Shown: positions 33,246 to 42,677, counted from the stretch's first letter. The stretch: DNA of 64,000 bases from JBBROS01 sp965260935 (GCA_965260935.1 OZ253374.1:3720001-3784000), one strand, 5' to 3'. Program-made: numbers and translations. Notes: a model not told the origin generated them from the letters alone.

Positions 33246-35998
33246 TCGGCCGCGGCTTGGGCAGGGGCGGCCTCGACCACCTCTGTGCAGCGCAGGCAGA
33301 GGTCGGGATGCGCCTGGCCAACCTCGGGCAGCACCCGCCAGCAGCGGGCGCACTTCCCGCCCTCGGCCCGCGTCACCTCCAGCGCCGCCCCGGCACGCGC
33401 GTGCGAGACGATGGCGAGCTCGGCCCACTCCTCCGCCGGCAACAGGGCGGCCGCGTCAGGGGGAAGCGTGAGCGCCGCCTGCAGCGACGACCCGATCGCC
33501 TTTGCCGCGCGGGCCTGCTCCAGGGCGGTCGTCATCAGCCCCCGCATCTCGCGGATCCCGTTCCAGCGCGCGGCGAGATCCGGGTTGCGCCACGTTTCCG
33601 GGATCGCCGGGAACTGCTGCAAATGAACGCTGCCTTCCTCGGATGGGAACCGCGCCAGCCAGGCTTCTTCCGCCGTGAAGCACAGCACGGGCGCGAGCCA
33701 GGCGGTCAGGCAGCGGTGCAGGTGGTCCAGCACGGTGCGCGCCGCCCGGCGCTTCGGGGCGCCCGGCGCGTCGCAGTAGAGGCTGTCCTTGCGGATGTCG
33801 AAGTAAAACGCGCTGAGGTCTGTCGAGCAGAAGGCGTGCAGCTCCGGATAAACTCCGGTCCAGTCATGCGTCCCGAGCGCGTGGCGCATCCGCGCGTCGA
33901 GTTCGGACAACCGGTGCAGCACCCAGCGCTCCAGTTCCGGCATCCCGGCCTCCGGCACGGCCTCGGCGTCGCTGAACCCGGCCAGGCTGCCCAGCAGCCA
34001 GCGCAGCGTGTTGCGCAGCCGGCGGTAAAGCTCGGCCTGCTGCTTCAGGATCTCGGGGCCGATGCGCAGGTCCTCCGACACGTCGGAGTTCACCACCCAA
34101 AGCCGGAGGATGTCCGCGCCCAGCGTGCCCGTCACCTCCTGCGGCGCGGTCACGTTGCCGAGCGACTTGCTCATCTTGCGCCCGTGCTCGTCGAGCACGA
34201 AGCCGTGGGTCAGCACCGCCTTGTACGGCGCCTGCCCGCGCGTGCCGACCGCTTCCAGCAGGCTCGACTGGAACCAGCCCCGGTGCTGGTCGCTGCCCTC
34301 AAGGTAGAGGTCGGCCGGCCAAGGCCCGCCGCGGTCTTCCAAGGCAAAGCTGTGCGTGCTGCCGGATTCGAACCACACGTCCACGATATCGCGGACCTGC
34401 TCGTAATGCGCCGGGTCGTATGCGTCGCCGAGGAAGCGTTCCGGCGGCGAACGATACCAAGCGTCCGCGCCCTCGGCCTTGAACGTCTCGATGATGCGGC
34501 CGAGCACGGCCTGGTCGCGCAGCGGCTCGCCGGTGCGCCGGTCGGCGAACACCGGGATCGGCACGCCCCACGCGCGCTGGCGGCTGATGCACCAGTCGGG
34601 CCGGGTCGCGACCATGCTGGAAAGCCGGGTGCGCCCGGCCTCGGGGATGAAGGCCGTGGCGGCGATGGCTTCGAGCGCGCGGGCGCGGATCTGCTCCGGC
34701 CCGTCCATGCGGATGAACCATTGCGGGGTGGCGCGGTAGACCACCGGCGCCTTGCTGCGCCAGGAATGCGGGTAGCTGTGCTCCAGCTTGCCGCGGGCGA
34801 GCAGGCCGCCGGCCGCTTCCAGCGCGTCGCCGACCGGTTTCGCGGCCTTGAACACGTGCTGCCCGGCGAACAACGGCAGCCAAGAGGCATAGGTTCCGTC
34901 GTCGCCGACGATCTCCGGCACCTCGATGCCAAGCTCGCGCGACAGCAGGAAGTCCTCCTCGCCGTGGGCCGGGGCGATGTGCACGAACCCGGTTCCTTGG
35001 TCGGTGGTGACGTAATCCGCCGGGTAGAGCGCCGCGTCGTGGTCGAAGCCCTGGCCGCGCAACGGGTGCGCCGCGACCGATCCGGCCAGTTCGGTTCCCT
35101 TGTAGACGTGCTCGACGTGATGCTGCGCGATGCCCGCGGCCCCGCATACCGGGTCCACGAGGGCCGCGGCGATCAGCAGGCGCTCGCCGGGCCGCGCCAA
35201 GCTGTCCGCCGCCGCCGCGTCCACTTGCACCAGCGCGTAGTCGATCTCCGGCCCGTATGCGAGGGCGCGGTTCGCGGGGATGGTCCAGGGCGTCGTGGTC
35301 CAGATGACCACCGACGCGTTTCGCACCGGGCCGGACAGCAAGGGGAACCGGACGAACACGGTATCGCTGACGCGGTCATGGTATTCGACTTCGGCCTCCG
35401 CCAGCGCCGTTTTCTCCACCGGCGACCACATCACGGGGCGGAGGCCGCGATATAGCGCCCCGTTCATCAGGAACTTGCCGATCTCCGCCGCGATGGCCGC
35501 CTCGGCGGGGAAATCCATCGTGGCGTAACGCCCGGCCCAGTCGCCCGCGACGCCCAGCCGCCGGAATTCCTCGGTCTGCACCGCCAGCCAATGCGCGGAA
35601 TAGCGGCGGCATTCGTCGCGGAAGTCGAGCACCGGGACCGCGTCCTTGTCGCGCCCGGTTTTGCGGTATTCCTCCTCGACCTTCCACTCGATCGGCAGCC
35701 CGTGCGTGTCCCACCCCGGAATGTAATCGACGCGCTCGCCGGCCATCCGGTGCGCCCGCATCACCACGTCCTTCAGGATGCGGTTCAGCGCATGGCCGAT
35801 GTGCAGGTGCCCGTTGGAATAGATCGGCCCGTCATGCAGGACGAACGGCGGACGGCCTTGCATGGCCTCGGTGGTCCGCTCCCAAAGCCGGATCTTCTCC
35901 CAGCGGTCGAGCAGGGCAGGCTCGCGCTTCGGCAGGTCTCCCCGCATCGGGAACGGGGTGCTGGGAAGGAAGACAGGGTATTTGGCGTCGGCTGGCAT
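33242..35998 (-). CDS. ileS: isoleucyl-tRNA synthetase
   Basis: A 918-residue class I synthetase. The HIGH motif is GHLHIGHALN and the KMSKS loop is HGRKMSKSLGN. The CP1 editing domain lies between, and a C-terminal zinc finger (CARCWRV then CLRC) is present. It charges tRNA-Ile in the cytoplasm. It is followed directly by lspA, as in most proteobacteria, but is separated from ribF by a toxin-antitoxin-like pair. Confidence 0.97.
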   Translation of the reverse strand: MPADAKYPVFLPSTPFPMRGDLPKREPALLDRWEKIRLWERTTEAMQGRPPFVLHDGPIYSNGHLHIGHALNRILKDVVMRAHRMAGERVDYIPGWDTHGLPIEWKVEEEYRKTGRDKDAVPVLDFRDECRRYSAHWLAVQTEEFRRLGVAGDWAGRYATMDFPAEAAIAAEIGKFLMNGALYRGLRPVMWSPVEKTALAEAEVEYHDRVSDTVFVRFPLLSGPVRNASVVIWTTTPWTIPANRALAYGPEIDYALVQVDAAAADSLARPGERLLIAAALVDPVCGAAGIAQHHVEHVYKGTELAGSVAAHPLRGQGFDHDAALYPADYVTTDQGTGFVHIAPAHGEEDFLLSRELGIEVPEIVGDDGTYASWLPLFAGQHVFKAAKPVGDALEAAGGLLARGKLEHSYPHSWRSKAPVVYRATPQWFIRMDGPEQIRARALEAIAATAFIPEAGRTRLSSMVATRPDWCISRQRAWGVPIPVFADRRTGEPLRDQAVLGRIIETFKAEGADAWYRSPPERFLGDAYDPAHYEQVRDIVDVWFESGSTHSFALEDRGGPWPADLYLEGSDQHRGWFQSSLLEAVGTRGQAPYKAVLTHGFVLDEHGRKMSKSLGNVTAPQEVTGTLGADILRLWVVNSDVSEDLRIGPEILKQQAELYRRLRNTLRWLLGSLAGFSDAEAVPEAGMPELERWVLHRLSELDARMRHALGTHDWTGVYPELHAFCSTDLSAFYFDIRKDSLYCDAPGAPKRRAARTVLDHLHRCLTAWLAPVLCFTAEEAWLARFPSEEGSVHLQQFPAIPETWRNPDLAARWNGIREMRGLMTTALEQARAAKAIGSSLQAALTLPPDAAALLPAEEWAELAIVSHARAGAALEVTRAEGGKCARCWRVLPEVGQAHPDLCLRCTEVVEAAPAQAAAE

Positions 35999-36026
35999 GG
36001 TGGGGGTTCCGGTTGGGCGAAGGGGG

Positions 36027-36052
36027 CCGGCCCGGCAGCGTTAACGGGCCGG
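36027..36052. other. GC-rich hairpin in the ileS upstream region
   Basis: An 8-bp stem (CCGGCCCG/CGGGCCGG) with a ten-base loop lies between the toxin-like gene and ileS. Read toward ileS it has no T run, so it is not a standard terminator. It could stabilise or attenuate the ileS mRNA. Confidence 0.35.
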
Positions 36053-36124
36053 GAGAATAATTCGCGCTGAAATGTGCGTCGCCATGGCGGGGTTATGCGG
36101 AGGCGGGCGGGATGGGGTCAAGAT

Positions 36125-36724
36125 TTACGTGGGGACAAAGAGGCCGAGGGTTCGCAGCAATTCGGGCTGAGCAAGCAGCCAGTTTGGCTCACCACGTTTC
36201 TTTTCAGCCAGCAACAGGGGATCGGAGGCGGTGTTGTCCACGACAAGCCCCTGCATCGCGCGGGCGGCAAACCAGGCGACGGCTTCGGCGGAGCGGACGC
36301 GGCGGGCTCTGATGCGGTCTTCCGGCACGTCATGCCCGCCTTCGGCGACACGGTCAGCCACTCGCTCCACGTTCAGATCCGCGGACCGCACGGTGACGTA
36401 GACAAATCCGAACTCAAACCCGGCTTTGAGGGCGCGAAGAACAGGAAGCTGGAATTTCGTGCTGGAGAGTACGGTTTCGACCATAACGCTGCGGGATGCG
36501 GCGATGCCGTCGTCCACCGTTCGGTCGGATATCTGCTGCGCACGTCTGACCAGCCCGGCTTCTGCAAGCTCAGGATGGGCCTGCCGCAGATCTGGAACAA
36601 GATCATCCGGGCTGAGAGCGCGCAACCCTGGACCAACCCAAGGGTCGAGGTAGCCGCTTCTGATCAAGGTCGATTTGCCGGACCCGTTTGGCCCGGCGAC
36701 GATCCAGAGCTGTGGTGGCCTCAG
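36125..36724 (-). CDS. zeta-toxin-like kinase
   Basis: About 199 residues. P-loop AGPNGSGKST lies at residues 10-19 when counted from CTG 36724, which overlaps the upstream stop (CTGA). No ATG, GTG or TTG precedes the P-loop in frame, so a CTG start by translational coupling is inferred. Downstream features of zeta toxin/UDP-GlcNAc kinases are present: VETVLSS, VRSADLNVERVADRVAEGGHDVP and a late VVDNTAS. It would phosphorylate a sugar nucleotide and block wall synthesis when unopposed. A housekeeping P-loop kinase is the alternative. Confidence 0.72.
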   Translation of the reverse strand: MRPPQLWIVAGPNGSGKSTLIRSGYLDPWVGPGLRALSPDDLVPDLRQAHPELAEAGLVRRAQQISDRTVDDGIAASRSVMVETVLSSTKFQLPVLRALKAGFEFGFVYVTVRSADLNVERVADRVAEGGHDVPEDRIRARRVRSAEAVAWFAARAMQGLVVDNTASDPLLLAEKKRGEPNWLLAQPELLRTLGLFVPT

Positions 36725-36936
36725 CCGATGGCCTCGGAGTTGGGATCACGCGAGGCACGAACCCTGCCATCCGGGTGCATGTGCACCACGCGGCCTTCGT
36801 CGTTCAGGAACGAGTAGCTATGCCCGGCCGCTAACTTCTTCCCAAGCATGTCCCGCACATAAGCGCCGAACTTTGCCGTCGCCTGCTGGGCTTCGGGCGA
36901 CAAGGATCGGGACGGCGCAAGTTCAGGGCTGGGCAT
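36721..36936 (-). CDS. small partner protein, candidate antitoxin
   Basis: A 71-residue protein with an N-terminal helical part (SPEAQQATAKFGAYVRDMLGKK) and a short beta-like tail (YSFLNDEGRVVHMHPDGRVR). It overlaps the zeta-toxin-like gene by four bases, the usual arrangement for an antitoxin made ahead of its toxin. I do not recognise a named antitoxin family. A promoter match lies immediately upstream, with no ribosome site before ATG 36936. Confidence 0.6.
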   Translation of the reverse strand: MPSPELAPSRSLSPEAQQATAKFGAYVRDMLGKKLAAGHSYSFLNDEGRVVHMHPDGRVRASRDPNSEAIG

Positions 36937-36941
36937 ACGGA

Positions 36942-36971
36942 ACTATATGCTTTGTCTCGCTCACGCATCAA
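36942..36971 (-). promoter_or_regulatory. sigma-70-like promoter of the toxin-antitoxin pair
   Basis: On the reverse strand TTGATG (36966-36971), an 18-base spacer and TATAGT (36942-36947) form a good -35/-10 pair. The start of transcription would fall at or next to ATG 36936, which implies a leaderless mRNA. The -35 box lies in the last codons of ribF. Confidence 0.5.
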
Positions 36972-37884
36972 GCATCCTCCGCGCCTCCGCGGCATCGACC
37001 GCGATCTGCCGCGTCAGCTCGTCGAACGACCCGAACTTCCGCTCGTTGCGGAGATAGCCGCGTAGCGCGACCGCGATCTCCTGGCCATACAAATCCCCCT
37101 CGAAATCGAACAGATGCGCCTCGACCCGGCTTTCCGGCCCCTCGTTCACCGTCGGCCGCTTCCCGATGTTGGCGACGCCCGGAACCTGCTCCCCGCCGGC
37201 CAGCGTGACAGTCACCGCGTAAACCCCCCGGGCCGGCTCCAGATGACGCCCGAGCGGGACATTCGCGGTCGGCACGCCGATGGTCCGCCCGCGCTTGTCG
37301 CCATGCGCCACCACGCCGCGGATCGACCAGGGCCGCCCCAGGTCCGCCTCGGCCCGCCCGGGGTAGCCGTCCTGCAGCAGCCGCCGGATCCGCGTCGAAC
37401 TGATCGGCCCTTGCGCGTCGGCCAGCTTCGGCACGACCGTCAGGCCGATGCCCAGCGCCTCCGCCCGCCTGGCCAGGAACGCGGCATCCCCGCCCCGCCG
37501 GTGGCCGAAGGCGAAGTCGGCCCCGCAGGCCAGGTGGGCAGCGCCCAAGCCTTCCCGCAGGATGTCGTTGATGAACCGCTCCGCGTCCTGCTGCGACAAG
37601 GCGTGGTCGAACGGCAGCTCGTAAAGCCGCTGCACCCCGAGCGCTTCGAGCAACGCGGCCCGCTCCGGGGCGAGCGTCAACCGGAACGCCGGGTCCTCCG
37701 GGCGGAAGAACTCGCGGGGATGCGGCTCGAACGTAAGCACCGCGAGCGGCGCGCCGGGGTGCGCGGCATGGGCGGTGCGCAGCAGGTGCGCGTGGCCCAG
37801 GTGAACCCCGTCGAAGTTGCCGAGCGCCACCGTCGCCCCCTGAAGCTCCGGGCCGAGCGCCCGCCACGACCGCGCGATCCGCAT
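36961..37884 (-). CDS. ribF: bifunctional riboflavin kinase/FAD synthetase
   Basis: A 307-residue enzyme. The N-terminal FMN adenylyltransferase domain has GNFDGVHLGHAHLL and the late SSTRIRRLLQDG. The C-terminal flavokinase domain has GRTIGVPTANV and the NIGKRPTVNEGPESRVEAHLFDF block. It converts riboflavin to FMN and FAD in the cytoplasm. Its normal neighbour is ileS; here a small module sits between the two. Confidence 0.96.
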   Translation of the reverse strand: MRIARSWRALGPELQGATVALGNFDGVHLGHAHLLRTAHAAHPGAPLAVLTFEPHPREFFRPEDPAFRLTLAPERAALLEALGVQRLYELPFDHALSQQDAERFINDILREGLGAAHLACGADFAFGHRRGGDAAFLARRAEALGIGLTVVPKLADAQGPISSTRIRRLLQDGYPGRAEADLGRPWSIRGVVAHGDKRGRTIGVPTANVPLGRHLEPARGVYAVTVTLAGGEQVPGVANIGKRPTVNEGPESRVEAHLFDFEGDLYGQEIAVALRGYLRNERKFGSFDELTRQIAVDAAEARRMLDA

Positions 37885-38044
37885 CAGCGCGCGGCGCCGG
37901 TCAAAGCGACTCGATTGCGTTCAGGTGCCATGCCATCCTTCGCACTTGCTGTTGTTTGGACAAGGCCCCGGACGGATGCGAAAAGCAAGCCGAACCAGGC
38001 AGGAAGGGCTGGATCATGACGGCACGGTTGACAGAACCTCATTC

Positions 38045-38782
38045 ATGCTGACCGCCGCCGACATGCTGCTCGCCGCCCGCCGAGAGCCGGCCCGCCGTCT
38101 CGCCGCGCTGCCGCAGCCCCCGGCGGACCAGCAAGCCGCCTATGCCATCCAACAGGCGGTGATGCGGCAACTGGGCGAGATCGGCGGCTGGAAAGTGGGC
38201 TCCGCCGGTCCCGACGGCCCGATCACCTGCGCCCCGTTGCCAGCCAGCTCCATCATCGCCAGCCCCGCGCGGACGCCGCAACGCGACTGCCCCGACCGCG
38301 CCGTGGAAGCCGAGATCGCCGTGCGGATCGGAACCAGCCTGCCGCCCCGGCACGAGCCCTACGCCGAGGCCGAGATCCTCGGGGCCGTGGCGTCCGCCCA
38401 CCCAGCCATCGAGCTGCTGCAAAGCCGGTACCTGGACGCCGACGCCGTGGGCCCGCTCTCGCAATTGGCCGATGCGGCCAGCAATTTCGGCCTGGTCTGG
38501 GGCGACGCGATCCCTGACTGGGAGCAGGTGGATTTTTCGGCCGAAGCCGTCCGCGTCCTGGTCAACGGCCAGGAGGTGAAGCGCGGCCGCGCCAACCCCG
38601 GCGGCAGCATGACCCGGATGCTGGTCTGGCTCGCCAACGAGGGCGCGCGCTGGGCCGGCGGGCTGAAGGCCGGCGCTTTCGTCACGACCGGGTCATGGAC
38701 CGGCAAGGACATCGTCCCGCCGGGCGGGCAGGTCCGTGTCATGTTCGATTATTGCGGCACGGTGGAGGCGGTTTACGAATGA
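38045..38782 (+). CDS. 2-keto-4-pentenoate hydratase-like protein
   Basis: A 245-residue member of the MhpD/FAH hydratase family. Features are the early GGWKVG segment, the metal-ligand pattern VEAEIAVRIG, ASAHPAIELLQSR, and the C-terminal TTGSWTGKDIVPPGGQVRVMFD. It would hydrate 2-hydroxy-dienoates in aromatic meta-cleavage, or act on a related enol. ATG 38045 is chosen because homology starts at LTAADMLLAARR. It overlaps the next SDR gene by four bases, which suggests a joint pathway. Confidence 0.8.
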   Translation: MLTAADMLLAARREPARRLAALPQPPADQQAAYAIQQAVMRQLGEIGGWKVGSAGPDGPITCAPLPASSIIASPARTPQRDCPDRAVEAEIAVRIGTSLPPRHEPYAEAEILGAVASAHPAIELLQSRYLDADAVGPLSQLADAASNFGLVWGDAIPDWEQVDFSAEAVRVLVNGQEVKRGRANPGGSMTRMLVWLANEGARWAGGLKAGAFVTTGSWTGKDIVPPGGQVRVMFDYCGTVEAVYE

Positions 38783-39444
38783 AGCAGGCATTGGTGGTGG
38801 GCGCGGGGCCTGGTTTGTCGGCGAGTTTCGCCCGGGCCTTGGCGGCTGACGGGTACCAAGTGGCGCTCTCGGCGCGCCGCACCGGCAAGCTGGCCGGTTT
38901 GGCGGCCGAGACCGGCGGCAGCGCGCACGAATGCGACGCCTCCGACCAGGCCAGCGTCGCGGCCCTGTTCGACGCGGCGCCGGACCCGGAGGTCGTCCTT
39001 TACAACCCAAGCTACCGCACCCGCGGCCCGCTCACGGATCTGGACCCGGCAGAGGTGCAGAAGTCGCTGCAAGTCACCGCGTTCGGCGCGTTCCTGGTGG
39101 CCCAGCAGGCCGCCCGCCGGATGCTTGCCGCCGGACGCGGAACCATCCTGCTGACCGGAGCCTCGGCCGGGGTGAAGGGCTACCCGAACTCCGCCCCGTT
39201 CGCGATGGGCAAGTTCGCGCTCCGCGGCCTCGCCCAGAGCATGGCGCGCGAGCTGCACCCCCAAGGCATCCACGTCATCCACGTCGTCGTCGATGGCGGC
39301 ATCCGCCCCGCCGGGCGCGAGGCCGACGGCGACCGGATGCTGGAGCCGGACGCCATCGCCCGGACGATGATGGACCTGGTCAAGCAGCCCCGGTCCGTTT
39401 GGACCGACGAGATCGCGGTCCGCCCCTGGGTCGAAACGTTCTAA
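38779..39444 (+). CDS. short-chain dehydrogenase/reductase
   Basis: A 221-residue atypical SDR. The cofactor motif is VVGAGPGLSASFARALAADG instead of TGxxxGIG. Ser is present in LTGASAG, but the active-site Tyr of YxxxK is replaced: the equivalent segment reads FAMGKFALRG, with Phe before Lys. It may therefore be a non-classical or weakly active member. It is coupled to the hydratase by an ATGA overlap. Confidence 0.78.
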   Translation: MKQALVVGAGPGLSASFARALAADGYQVALSARRTGKLAGLAAETGGSAHECDASDQASVAALFDAAPDPEVVLYNPSYRTRGPLTDLDPAEVQKSLQVTAFGAFLVAQQAARRMLAAGRGTILLTGASAGVKGYPNSAPFAMGKFALRGLAQSMARELHPQGIHVIHVVVDGGIRPAGREADGDRMLEPDAIARTMMDLVKQPRSVWTDEIAVRPWVETF

Positions 39445-39478
39445 GCCCTCCGCCTTCGCTGGGATCAAACCAAGCCTG

Positions 39479-40078
39479 ATGAGTCACGACACCTTGCTAC
39501 ACCGGGCCGTCCGCCCGGCGGTCCGCCGCCTCGCGCGGACGCGGATCACGCCGGACCAAGTCACCGCCCTGCGCTTCGGCACCGCTCTGGCGGCCGGCGC
39601 GGCCTTCGCGGCCGGCGGAAACCAATGGGTCGCGATCGGGGCCGCCATCTTCGTGCTGTCGGCCCTGCTCGACCGCGCCGACGGCGAACTGGCCCGGCAA
39701 ACCCGGCAGTTCAGCAGCCGGGGCCATCGCCTCGACCTCGTGGCGGATTGCGCCGCCGACGTCCTGGCTTTCGTCGGGCTCGGGATCGGGGCGGCGGACG
39801 GGGCGCTCGGAAGCTCCGCCGTGCTGCTCGGCGTGCTGGCGGGAGCAGGGATCACGGCGATGTTCTGGCAGGCGAACGCGAAAGTCCCTGCAACGCTGCC
39901 GGGGTACTCGGATCGCGACGGACGGGTGCTCGCCGACCCGGACGATTCGATCTTCGTCGTTCCCGTGCTGCTTTGGTCGTTCGGCGCCGAGGCCGTGCTA
40001 TGGGCGGCGGGAATCGTGGCGCCGCTGGCGGCGGTTTGCATGGCCATGGCAAGGATGCGGCGCGGCGCTTCGTATTGA
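39479..40078 (+). CDS. CDP-alcohol phosphatidyltransferase-family protein
   Basis: A 199-residue membrane enzyme with the complete family signature LDRADGELAR, then G, D and a final D in SRGHRLDLVAD. About six helices are present. It transfers an alcohol phosphate to or from CDP-alcohols. The substrate is not evident; phospholipid headgroup or inositol phosphate synthesis are both possible. GAG sequences before ATG 39479 are weak. Confidence 0.85.
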   Translation: MSHDTLLHRAVRPAVRRLARTRITPDQVTALRFGTALAAGAAFAAGGNQWVAIGAAIFVLSALLDRADGELARQTRQFSSRGHRLDLVADCAADVLAFVGLGIGAADGALGSSAVLLGVLAGAGITAMFWQANAKVPATLPGYSDRDGRVLADPDDSIFVVPVLLWSFGAEAVLWAAGIVAPLAAVCMAMARMRRGASY

Positions 40079-40111
40079 TGGCGACCGGCGGAGCGAGACT
40101 CCGGACCGATC

Positions 40112-40152
40112 GCTCATACAAATGGCCGTAAAGGATGGCCATTTGTATGAGC
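40112..40152. terminator. 16-bp perfect inverted repeat between convergent genes
   Basis: Arms 40112-40127 and 40137-40152 (GCTCATACAAATGGCC and its complement) are perfectly paired around a nine-base spacer. It sits in the gap between the phosphotransferase and the multicopper oxidase, which converge. It is probably a bidirectional terminator, though T runs are absent. Confidence 0.6.
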
Positions 40153-40219
40153 CTTCATCTGGTGCGCCGCCACTGACCAATCCGGCGCACGCGATACGCC
40201 TGGCAACGGCCGGCGTGAG

Positions 40220-42472
40220 TCATTGAACGTTGCCGAGCGTATCAGCCGACGCCCCGACGCCCCAACGGGCGGCCGGGCCGCTCACCATGCCGAGCGCCGA
40301 GGCAGCCAGGGACCGCGCCAGGCCCGAGAGCCTGTCCCCGACCGAAACGTCCACGATCGGCTTGTCAGCCGGCGGCAATCCGCAGATCGAGCCGCGCAGA
40401 AGGCTGGCGAACGTGCTCTCGTTATTGGCAGAGGCAAGCTGCGTCGGGTCGAACACCTGCACCACCGCCATCATGCCTTTGTCCTCATGCGTCAGGATGT
40501 GGCAGTGATAAACGAAGTCCCCCACCTGCTGCGGCGCATAGAACGGGACCGTGACGAAGATGCGCCCGCCGTAGGGCGGTAGCGGGAACGTGTCGTACCA
40601 GACATTGACGTTCGCGTTCGGCATCCCGGCCGCCAGCTCCGGCTCGTTCTGCGCGATGATGCTGGTCGGGTCCTGCACCGGCACGAGGTTCGGCGGCGCT
40701 CCGGCGTCGCTCTGCCGCGTCAGGCGGAACTTGCTCTGGTGGATGTGGAAGTTGTGCAGCTCGCCGGTGTAGTTGACGACCTCCCACACTTCCTGCGTCC
40801 CGAGCCGCGGGCAGACATGCCGGACGGAGTTCGGCGTCAGCATCGCCTCCATCGGGAACGGCTGCGTCGGGATCGTATGCTGCGCGTCGACCGGCTTGCC
40901 ATACGTGTCCACCACCTCGCTGCCGAGTTCGAACACGTTGCCGGACGCGTTGTTGGCGAATGTGATCCGGCGTCGCACCGGCTGGCCGTTCGTGGGAAGC
41001 GTGATGCAGTTGTCCGGCGTCGCCACGTCGGCCGCGGGCGCCGGCGGCGTGACGGGGGTCGGCGCCATCATCGGCATGGTCGCGTTGATGGCGCGCGTTC
41101 CGGGCGCGGCAGGGGCCGGGCCGGGCGGCATCCCGACTTGGGCCAGGTCGATCCGCGGCCAGTGGCTGCCGCTCGCGCCCGTGGTGATGCCGCGCGTGCG
41201 CAAGGTCAGTTGCCGCCCCGCCGCCCCGCCCGCATTCATCACCAGCAGCTCGATCCGCCGCGCCGGCATCAGCAGCGCGCGCGTCACTGGCACGCCGACG
41301 CGCAACGCGTTGCTGCCGCCTTCGCTGCTGCCCGAGACCAAGCCGTCGAGCGCCATCAGGTTGAGCGTTTCCGCCTTGCCCGTCGCCTGGTCGATCAGCT
41401 CCAGCACGTACGTCGCGTCCGCGCTCATGTTGGCGATGCGCCAGACCTGGTTGCGCCCCGGCTGCATCGTGATCGTCGGATAGCTCTGGCCGTTGACCGT
41501 GTAGAGCCAAACCGTGTCCTGGTCTCCGCCGCCCCCCGGAACGCCCGTATGGCCGCAATAACCCGGCCCTGAGAACTGGCCGGGGATCGGGATCGGCGGA
41601 TTCGCGCTGGAAAGGCAGGCGTCCGGGTTGTAGCTCGCGCCGCTGATCCATTGCGCCCGCTGGCCGGACGTCGCCTTGTCCGGCGTCGCGCCCCTCGGCA
41701 CGGCGAGCTGGATGTCGCGCAACCCGAGATACAGCACGTCGGCGTTTCTGAGCGCGTCGGCGCTGGTCGGTTCAAGGCCAGGGATTGCCAGCAGGTCGGC
41801 CCTCAGGTCGCCGACATACAGCATCGCCGATTGCCCGGCCGTGATGTCGTCGCTGGTCTTCTCATGCACGTGGGCGTGCATCCATTGCAGGCCGGCCGGG
41901 TAACGCTGCGGCGTCGCCTGGCTGCCGTACTGGTAGCCGGGCAGGGTCGCCGGGATGTCCACCCGATAGGATGTCGTCGTGCCGGGCCGGTCCTCGACGA
42001 AGATGTAGTCGCCGAGCGGGGCGCACGGACGCGGGCTGGTGATCAGGCCGTGCGTATGCAGGTTCACGACGCCGCCCAGGGCCGCGCTGGAGTCGAGCTG
42101 GTTGACGATGTCGAAGCGAAGCGTGTCGCCGGGCTGGGCCTCGACCACGAACGGGCGGTAGAAATCCTGCCCCGAGAATCCAACCTCGCTGGCATAGCCC
42201 GGCAGCGTGACCGTATAAGGGCCGACATCCGGGCGATCCGTGTCTCGGATCACGAGGCGCCCTGGCAAGCCCGGTCCTGACGGGGGCGGCAGCGCCGGGC
42301 ACGTTGTTTGAGCGCCCGCGGGATCGACGGCGTCGGGGCTGGCCGCGGTCGGCACGGCTGCGGCTGGAAGCGGCACGGGTTGCTGAAGCTCGGCCGCCAA
42401 GGGTGCGCGGGCGGCGAGCAGGACGAGAACGGCAGGAATGGCGGCGACAAGCTGGGAGCGCGGATGAGCCAT
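40220..42472 (-). CDS. multicopper oxidase (secreted)
   Basis: A 750-residue three-cupredoxin-domain oxidase with a Sec signal (residues 1-29, ending in APLAAE). Copper ligands are visible: HTHG and WMHAHVHEK in domain 1, and FHIHQSKF and YHCHILTHEDKGMM in domain 3, with the type 1 Cys, His and Met. Laccase-like proteins oxidise phenols, Cu(I) or Mn(II) while reducing O2 to water in the periplasm or outside. The unusual length comes from a long insert between domains. The start is ATG 42472; the in-frame ATG 75 bases out would precede the signal. Confidence 0.9.
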   Translation of the reverse strand: MAHPRSQLVAAIPAVLVLLAARAPLAAELQQPVPLPAAAVPTAASPDAVDPAGAQTTCPALPPPSGPGLPGRLVIRDTDRPDVGPYTVTLPGYASEVGFSGQDFYRPFVVEAQPGDTLRFDIVNQLDSSAALGGVVNLHTHGLITSPRPCAPLGDYIFVEDRPGTTTSYRVDIPATLPGYQYGSQATPQRYPAGLQWMHAHVHEKTSDDITAGQSAMLYVGDLRADLLAIPGLEPTSADALRNADVLYLGLRDIQLAVPRGATPDKATSGQRAQWISGASYNPDACLSSANPPIPIPGQFSGPGYCGHTGVPGGGGDQDTVWLYTVNGQSYPTITMQPGRNQVWRIANMSADATYVLELIDQATGKAETLNLMALDGLVSGSSEGGSNALRVGVPVTRALLMPARRIELLVMNAGGAAGRQLTLRTRGITTGASGSHWPRIDLAQVGMPPGPAPAAPGTRAINATMPMMAPTPVTPPAPAADVATPDNCITLPTNGQPVRRRITFANNASGNVFELGSEVVDTYGKPVDAQHTIPTQPFPMEAMLTPNSVRHVCPRLGTQEVWEVVNYTGELHNFHIHQSKFRLTRQSDAGAPPNLVPVQDPTSIIAQNEPELAAGMPNANVNVWYDTFPLPPYGGRIFVTVPFYAPQQVGDFVYHCHILTHEDKGMMAVVQVFDPTQLASANNESTFASLLRGSICGLPPADKPIVDVSVGDRLSGLARSLAASALGMVSGPAARWGVGASADTLGNVQ

Positions 42473-42677
42473 TGTCTTGTCCTGATTTGACCAGCGCCGG
42501 ATTGGGCGTCCGCTTCTATATTCATCATGAGACGCCGTTCTCATCATGACTTAGGTTAATGCTTTGGCAGACTATTCGGCGTTGCTGGCGGTTCCTTGCT
42601 TTGCGGCCGCTATCGCCGGAAAACCCGGCCGCGGCTGGAGTGGATCGCCGACATGCAACCGGAGAAGGAGGACCGAC

